NCBI GenBank assembly: GCA_030765055.1 | Contig: CM060958.1 | Location: 79,258,827 to 79,322,826, forward strand | Reading direction: 5' to 3' | DNA: 64,000 nt | DNA from: Mantis religiosa | Lineage: Eukaryota > Arthropoda > Insecta > Mantodea > Mantidae | In this document: positions 58,150-64,000 of the stretch, one piece after another | Layout of the letters: each line of letters starts with the position of its first letter | Numbering within the stretch: position 1 is the stretch's first letter | Made by a program: the position numbers and the translations under genes | Notes under the pieces: model-generated | The model's database searches: none | Told to the model about the DNA's origin: nothing | The model's input: only the letters and a program-made list of their open reading frames with translations

Positions 58150-59400
58150 TGATTAGCTTTAAAGGTAAAAGAAATACATTGTAAATCTAGAAAGTGCTAG
58201 AGATTAGGTGATTGGCAATAATGAAATAGCTACGAGAATATTTAAGCTTCCTCCTAGTACAATTCATACATATCATATGAGTTTCATAGTGGGTGTAACT
58301 GCGTATGGAGCGTCGATATGGGCACATAGAGTAAAATTCAGGAAGAATATAGATACTTTACGGAAATACCAAAGACAGGCTTTACTTCGTTGTACAGGAG
58401 CAGTATCAACGACTGCTACAATGGCATTATTAGTGATAGTGGGAATATGGCCATTTGATTTGTTGATTAAACAAAGGACAGGCTACTTTTGGATGAAGCG
58501 GAGAGAATTCACTAAGATTGGCAATTTATTGGGAACTCCATGCAGGACGAGAAGAGAAATTAGGAATGTGTTAATTGAAGAATGGCAATATGAATGAGAT
58601 CAAATAGATGTAGGAAGAAGGACACACGAAATCTTTCCAAGTATAAATGAGAGGTTGAAATTTAAGGAGATCCAACCAAGACGAAGTGAAATACAATACA
58701 TTTTGGGACATGGTCGTACAAGACATAGTTTAAAAAGATAGGAAAGGCAGATGAAACCATATGAACAACCTGCATGGAAGAAGATACTCCGGAACATGCT
58801 TTATTTGAAAGTATAAAGTATACACAACAGATAGGACAAGAGAGGAAAGAATTAGCAAGAAAATGTACATGGAACATCATTAGGAAGAGGGAAGATTTTA
58901 AAATACTAGAATTGGCAGCGCAGAAGGTCTCAACAATAGAAATGGATTAATACAATCAACAAAGACAGCAGCAACGACGAGTAAGAGCCCATATTCAACA
59001 TATATATCGTGAACCACCTTCCACACCAAGAAGATCTGAACGACTTCGAGGACAGAATATGGATACCTGGCTTCAACAACCAAAGGAAGAAGAGGAACTT
59101 CACCTAGTCGAAGGATTAATAGAAGAGGACAATCTTGGATTCAACAGAAGGATTTGAAGCGACAGAAGAAGAAGACATCAACACAAAAACAAAAGGATAG
59201 AGGGATTTATTAGGGATAGGAAAGTAGATGTAGTTTAGATTGTGAAAACTGTAAGCTACAATTGTAGCAGTTATATTAGTTAGGTTAGATAGGTTAGTTT
59301 TTCTACAAAATATTTATAAATATCAATATAATTATTATGTGTGTGTAACATAAAATTGTAATACTGTATCTTGGTACAGCATCTAAAGGCCAAGACATAA
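58150..59400 (+). pseudogene. R1/LOA-type LINE, C-terminal region and 3' end
   Basis: The open frame 58208-58597 reads VGVTAYGASIWAHRVKFRKN, then TLRKYQRQALLRCTGAVSTT and LLVIVGIWPFDLLIKQR, the region after the RT domain in R1-type LINEs. In another frame comes CTTCMEEDTPEHALFES-like sequence (58755-58815), matching the CCHC-type zinc finger near the end of these proteins (C-x2-C...H...). After it lies a long tail, QRQQQRRVRAHIQHIYREPP and RRSERLRGQN, then an acidic EEEELHLVE part, to about 59155. The RT catalytic part is missing at the 5' truncation near 58150. At least three frame changes make it inactive. Confidence 0.8.
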
Positions 59401-59494
59401 GAAGTGCAGAATATATTTTATATTTTATTTTTTTTATTGAGAATAATTACGATTTGCAGGAACGCTCTAGAAAATAAAGATGTCCAAAGGAATT

Positions 59495-59660
59495 TAGTTA
59501 GTAGCCCATTTTTGCGTAACAAAAGGAGTTACCGAGTTCAAATCCTGATTAGAGTGTGTGACTTGGGCTTTTCCTTTATCATGTAAAGGTGATTGAAACT
59601 CTATGAGCCTCCAGTTTTGTGAGAATAATTTCATCCGTTCAATTCACTAAACGTCCAGTT
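59495..59660 (+). repeat. SINE family 1, degenerate copy
   Basis: Landmarks in order: GTTACCGAGTTCAAATCCTG (B box), GAGTGTGTGACTTGGGCTTT, CCTTTATCATGTAAAGG, ACTCTATGAGCCTCCAG, TTTCATCCGTTCAATTCA, ACGTCCAG. Strongly diverged. Confidence 0.7.
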
Positions 59661-59675
59661 AAAGACATTAAAATA

Positions 59676-60590
59676 CGAGAGCTGTTCAATAAAGAATGAT
59701 CACAATTTTTTTTGACAACGTACCTTTACTCAGCCTCATAATTAAAGATGGTTCTTCTCAAATTAGTCTTCCCTGAATACGATGCACTTGTCCCAGCGTT
59801 TCTGCCAGTCTTCAAAGACATGCTGGAAACCATTTTTGAGAGATCTTTCAAAATCACCTCTGCAGCCTTCACCACTGCTTCTGATGATGGATAACGCCTC
59901 CCATGAAGGCATTTCTTCAAGTTAGGGAATAGAAAAAGGTCACATGGGGCTAAATCCGGAATATAGGGAGGGTGAGAGATGTACTTCATGTTAATTTTTC
60001 AAGATATTCAGCAACAACTTTGGCAAAATGCGGCCACGCATTATCGTGATGTAGCATCCAGCCTGCTTCACGGAAATGTGGTCCTTTGCGCCTGATATGG
60101 ACTTGCAATGTATTCAGGACATCCCTGTAGTATTGTCCATTTACTGATGTGTGTGAAGGTACAACATGCTGATAAAACATTCCATGAATATTAAAGAAAG
60201 AGATGACCATAACTTTCCCAGAAGAAGCAACCACTTTTGCTTATTTGGGGGTTGGTGATGAAGCAGATTTTCACACTTAGCTTTGCTGTTTGCTCTCAGG
60301 ATTAAAATGATGTAGCCAAGTTTCATCAGCAGTGATTACGTTTGAAAGAAACTCCGGATATTCCTCTAATATCAACTTTAACTGCATGTTTCCTCCATTG
60401 CAGCGGTAGGCGATACTAAACATGTGTGAACTTACCTGGGGCTCACAGGCGGGAACCAGGAGCACCAAAAAGGAAACTACTATGGCGTGTTTGTTACACA
60501 TTAAGCTAACAGAATATAATAAGATTGAATTTTAGTGCGAAGAAGTATGATCATAAAAAATTATGATCATTCTTTATTGAACAGCCCTCG
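59676..60590 (-). mobile_element. Mariner M4 (internally deleted), 915 bp
   Basis: Both inverted ends are present (CGAGAGCTGTTCAATAAAG and CTTTATTGAACAGCCCTCG) with TA at 59674-59675 and 60591-60592. It has the same internal deletion junction as M3 and the same length within 1 bp. Confidence 0.93.
59740..60501 (-). pseudogene. Mariner transposase of M4, HTH deleted
   Basis: The frame near 60501-60277 fuses the pre-start sequence (MFSIAYRCNGGN) to QLKLILEEYPEFLSN and VITADETWLHHFNPESK (first Asp). A frame change leads to KVMVISFFNIHGMFYQHV and HHDNAWPHFAKVVAEYL (second Asp; R of NAR changed to W), 60234-59986. A third frame gives HPPYIPDLAPCDLFLFPNLK (third Asp). The C-terminus ends near 59740. 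Without the HTH it could not bind the ends; the inverted repeats alone could be mobilised by an M1-type transposase. Confidence 0.9.
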
Positions 60591-60592
60591 TA

Positions 60593-61534
60593 CTTTTAAA
60601 AAGCTATTTACTTTAGGTTTTTGTCATATTTAGAACTCAGTTAAAACTAAATCGAATATTGTAGTTTAAATATGTCATTGTGTTTTGTGGAAACGACAAT
60701 CAGTTGGGAAACGAGGCTATTGAGGTCCCTAGAAGTACATTTCTAAACTTTACAGCAATATGTGCCCTGAAAATAACCCGTAATGTTGCTATGAGCATTG
60801 CATTCGTAATAGAAAACACAAATTATTATGGGGGAGTAGAGATATAAACAAATGATATGAGAGTCTCTAGAGGGTTGTTGGTAATGGTGCCTGTTTACGT
60901 CAGTGATTTGACTCGCTCTCGCTGGCGACACTGTGTATCGTAAACGTAATGCACTTGTGGAGGTGCAATAAATTGTGGCAGTCCCTCCCCTCCCACAAGT
61001 CCAGGCAGCGGCGCACCGCAGACACAGTATTCTCTTTAATGGCCCTTTGGTTAGTAAAATTCTACACACAATTGAACATAAAATGTGTACCTGTCTATAC
61101 GGCAGTGGCGGCGTAATGTCGAAAACCTTCATACAATGACGCTGTCTACGACCAGCAGTAAATTAAACTGGCTACGCATAAAACGGGAGCAATATTCGCA
61201 AGATGGACAAAGATGAGAGGACCGAAGATTCTGGACTGGCGCCACAATAAAAAGTAATTGCGTTCCCTAATCAGAGCTCGCATCCATGTAAATTATCCCT
61301 GGGGAACACTAGGGGACACTTTATGCTTAGATACAGGACAGCTCTATTGGATATATTATCATTAGAACCTGTATTTTTAGGTTTTAACCTCTTTTTACCC
61401 TTCCTATTTAATTAAAATATCTCTAGGTGTGTATGCATTTGTTTTAACAACATAACAATGTGTGAATTTTATTTCTTCTACATAATTCCTAAATGAGGGC
61501 CTAACATATAAAATAACCTATCTAATCTTTGTTT
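60593..61534. other. Intergenic stretch, one GC-rich patch
   Basis: A GC-rich patch at 60890-61040 lies within a 129-codon minus-strand ORF (60743-61132) with no recognisable motif. It could be a solo LTR or promoter fragment, but nothing supports a call. Confidence 0.4.
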
Positions 61535-61614
61535 CACATAAGCTTGCCCCGTATCTCTAAACGGTCACGTGACCTTATCACCTCTCATTGGCTGCTATTG
61601 CAGTATAGACTGTT
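61535..61614 (+). repeat. Dispersed 80-bp repeat (partner at 10903-10983)
   Basis: Near-identical to the 10.9-kb copy, including GGTCACGTGACC and CATTGGCTGCTATTGCAG, and in the same orientation. It ends close to the left end of the 61.6-kb transposon. Confidence 0.75.
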
Positions 61615-61636
61615 CCGAATTTTGCGTCATGTTATA

Positions 61637-62544
61637 CAGAATGTTTCGAAACGACACCCAACGAATATAACTGTTTCACAGTTTATAGCCTAACTAGTCT
61701 GAATTTTCATGTCGCAGCTTCGAAACTCTCTTAGGTATGATTTTATGCAGCATTAAATGTTACATTATTTTGTGATTAGAAACCACTGGTGAGCGAGGCT
61801 CGAAAGTTGTTACTGGGACTCACCGGCCACGAAAACGAAAGCATTGCTCTTTAACAGTGACTTTAGCCTATCTTGCAGATAATGGGGCAAAGGATAGTTA
61901 TTTATGAAAAAGTCGATAATGATTTGGACAGTTCCAAGGTTGCTCATTTTTCTATTATCTTAATTATACAGTACTTTGAAGCACTTAGTGTAAAATCAAC
62001 AGCTTCCTTTTCAGTTACAAATGCCTTATTTAGTATTATTAAACACAGTGAAATAAAATACTTGTCTCACTGCATAAAGCATTTTGTTTTGGTTAGCTTT
62101 ATCTACAATTCCTTGATATTGTTTTCTGTACTTTTTATCATTAACTTCCCTCTAAAATGTTTAAGTTGCATAAGTCCACCAGCTTATTTGGCGTCATAGA
62201 CTGTTATGACGGCATGTTGGTACACGTTAAACACCCATAAACAAATAACTGAGGAATAGTACCTTTATTGTAGTTTCATAAGCCAAAGAAATGTTTAATA
62301 TGGCAAGCTACCGTGGATTATGCCGGTATGTCTACAAACCGCTACAACAGGCGGCACTGTGTGTCACCTGACTGCCATTCCTTCGATAATGTGAGGCACG
62401 CGGCGTGGTTCCTGTCTGTGCCTAATCCACACTCGTTCTGGAGTGTTTGTTATGCCACTATATTAGCAGTAAAAGCTATCTAAATGAGTCTCGTAGAAGC
62501 TGAGCACTACTTCTATGTGTTCGGTGTCGTTTTGAAACATCCTG
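61637..62544. mobile_element. Non-autonomous DNA transposon with about 30-bp inverted ends
   Basis: The left end CAGAATGTTTCGAAACGACA and the right end TGTCGTTTTGAAACATCCTG are inverted repeats. TATA lies on both sides (61633-61636, 62545-62548). The 908-bp interior has a 108-codon plus-strand ORF (61873-62199) with no recognised motif and no transposase signature. Superfamily is uncertain; the duplication may be TA or TATA. Confidence 0.75.
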
Positions 62545-62548
62545 TATA

Positions 62549-63430
62549 ACAGAAAAATATTAAGGTAGGTGATATATTAATATGGAAATGACATCTTTGA
62601 ACGCCTCAGTCACATCCGAAATATTCGCTGTATGTTTTTATAGTTCGAAAATATATTTGTATTATTAAAGTTCTGTCACCGTTCACTTATTTTTCGCGAT
62701 GTGAACATGGCGTGGAACTTCAAACAAACTTCATTTTAAGCATTCGACTGCTACTTTAGCCGTGAGTATTGTATCTACAACAAAATGTGAACATTAATTT
62801 TTGAACAAAATAAGTGTCGGAAGCTACTCAGAAATAAGTTAAAACAATAGATGTGTGAATGTATCACATGAGAGTTTTGCAACCACATTTAAGGCGGGTA
62901 CATTAAAATGAATCATTTTGGTCTATAGCTGCGCAGTACACCAACAGATTTCATTTAACTGCACGTGGAGAACACTATAGGACAATTAGGGAGCTAGACA
63001 AATTCTTTATTTCTTAAACTTTTCTGGATAGTTTGCAATGAAACTTTGAAATACAAATGTTACCAATCCCTGCATCAGGATCACAAAACATTTCATGGGT
63101 CAATTTATATTATGGACCTTAATAAACTTTTGTAGGTGTGCAATTACTTGCAAGTGGTACAATTTCTTTTAAGAACTGTATACAGCAGCAGCTAAACCGC
63201 TGTAAATGTTAAGTTACACCCGTCACTTCTAGAAAGCTATAAACTCTCAGGATTGTAACTCCACTTTTTACAACTTGGAGAAGTTGGAGATACAAAGCTT
63301 TTGGCAAGAGTAATCCAGACCTCTGGTCGCGAAGCCTGTACTGTGTGATGAACAATCATCGAAATTAAGCTTCAACAAGATTAATTGACTGCTAACAGGG
63401 TACATAGCTGCAGTGCATCGAAAGAGATTC
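62549..63430. other. Intergenic stretch, nothing recognised
   Basis: AT-rich sequence with no motif. Confidence 0.5.
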
Positions 63431-63439
63431 AGAGTAGAA

Positions 63440-64000
63440 GCTAGTTTTAGATTACATTAAATTAGATTAGATTGATTTGCGTTCAGTAGGTTCACTTTTG
63501 GCCAGAAAAGGCTGTGAACATTGAACATGTCCAGAGGTATAAAGTTTAATAGCATATATATATAGAACAACAATATGGAAAAAAAGCAGAGATAATTATA
63601 TATGATATAAAATCAAACACTTAATTCAGCTTTCACTTGGCTTATGCCAGTACGTCTCAACCTTTTTGCAATCTATACCATTCTTGTTATTTCTTAAATA
63701 CATATACATTAAAAATAAACTTTCAACGGGCATCAAAGATTTATTGGTAATGATTTGTCTTTGGAACAGTTAGATGCTACTTACAGAGCTACAGAAGCAT
63801 TATCAGGATAATTTGTCATTCAGATAATCTTGTACAGAATAAAAATATTTTGAGCAAAGGTACTCTCTAACAGAATTTTTAAAAGCATCGAAAGTTTCAA
63901 TTTGTTCTTTAAGAACATTAGGAAGTGCGCCAAATATTTTGATAGTTACACAATACACACCTTTCTGGAAGAAAGAAAGTTTAGCACTGGGATAATGGAT
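63440..64000 (-). pseudogene. LINE ORF2 C-terminus and 3' UTR, runs off right edge
   Basis: On the minus strand, 64000-63803 is an uninterrupted frame without a start in the window: HYPSAKLSFFQKGVYCVTIK, then IFGALPNVLKEQIETFDAFK and LCSKYFYSVQDYLNDKLS, followed by a TGA stop at 63805-63803. The pattern QKGVYxxxIKIFxxLP...FK...FYSVxxY is the conserved end of ORF2 in a jockey/CR1-like LINE group. No frame disruption is visible in this part. The remaining sequence to about 63440 would be the 3' UTR. The RT and endonuclease would lie to the right of the window. Confidence 0.75.

Noticed and set aside
60743..61132. 129-codon minus-strand ORF
   Set aside because: Rich in Cys and Tyr but without a motif, splice support or a second copy in the window; length alone is not evidence.

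Overview
This window looks like a gene-poor, AT-rich stretch of a large insect genome. The main signs are mariner transposons flanked by TA, Penelope-like elements with GIY-YIG endonucleases, several non-LTR retrotransposon (LINE) fragments, tRNA-derived SINEs and long microsatellites. The repeat set resembles what I know from cockroaches and termites (Blattodea, for example Periplaneta); that placement is inference. I found no intact host protein gene, no prokaryotic operon, no rRNA, no functional tRNA gene and no CRISPR array. Nearly every recognisable coding segment belongs to a decayed mobile element.

Layout. 1-305: Ty3/gypsy pol fragment (minus) running off the left edge. 1.3-5.1 kb: two SINEs, a full-length dead mariner (M1), an inverted pair of tRNA-like repeats and a CRE/TATA promoter-like cluster. 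5.8-7.15 kb: a Penelope-like 3' end with a hammerhead ribozyme motif (PLE1), fused to a truncated mariner (M2). 8.7-11.8 kb: a long ATT microsatellite, degenerate SINEs, and a GC-rich unclassified repeat that appears to be split by an IS630/Tc1-like transposase remnant. 14 kb: a triplicated primer-binding-site-like motif. 15.7-19.25 kb: two decayed LINE segments around a TATA/Inr promoter (probable solo LTR); the second LINE is interrupted by a SINE with clear target-site duplications. 20.5-24.9 kb: LINE 3' end, GC-rich repeat, SINEs and one candidate host exon (24723-24940, minus). 26.6-27.9 kb: jockey-like LINE. 29.5-34.5 kb: mariner M5, a second Penelope family (PLE3) and PLE2 with inverted terminal repeats. 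37.2 kb: long near-perfect hairpin. 42.0-46.3 kb: a 916-bp mariner (M3) split by a 3.3-kb LTR retrotransposon that carries only a coiled-coil gag-like frame. 46.65-47.9 kb: mariner M6. 51.6-54 kb: mariner M7 with an internal GA microsatellite, then a Tc-like transposase remnant. 56.3-57.6 kb: pogo-like element. 58-59.4 kb: R1/LOA-like LINE 3' end. 59.7-60.6 kb: mariner M4. 61.6-62.5 kb: a non-autonomous DNA transposon with terminal inverted repeats. 63.4-64 kb: LINE C-terminus running off the right edge.

The elements interact as nested and mobilised layers. M3 and M4 share one internal deletion and nearly the same length, so they look like a non-autonomous mariner lineage moved in trans. A non-autonomous LTR element later inserted in M3, a SINE in a LINE, and probably a DNA transposon in the GC-rich repeat. 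The most notable functional candidates are the hammerhead ribozyme motifs of the Penelope-like elements, the 37.2-kb hairpin, and the single candidate exon near 24.8 kb.
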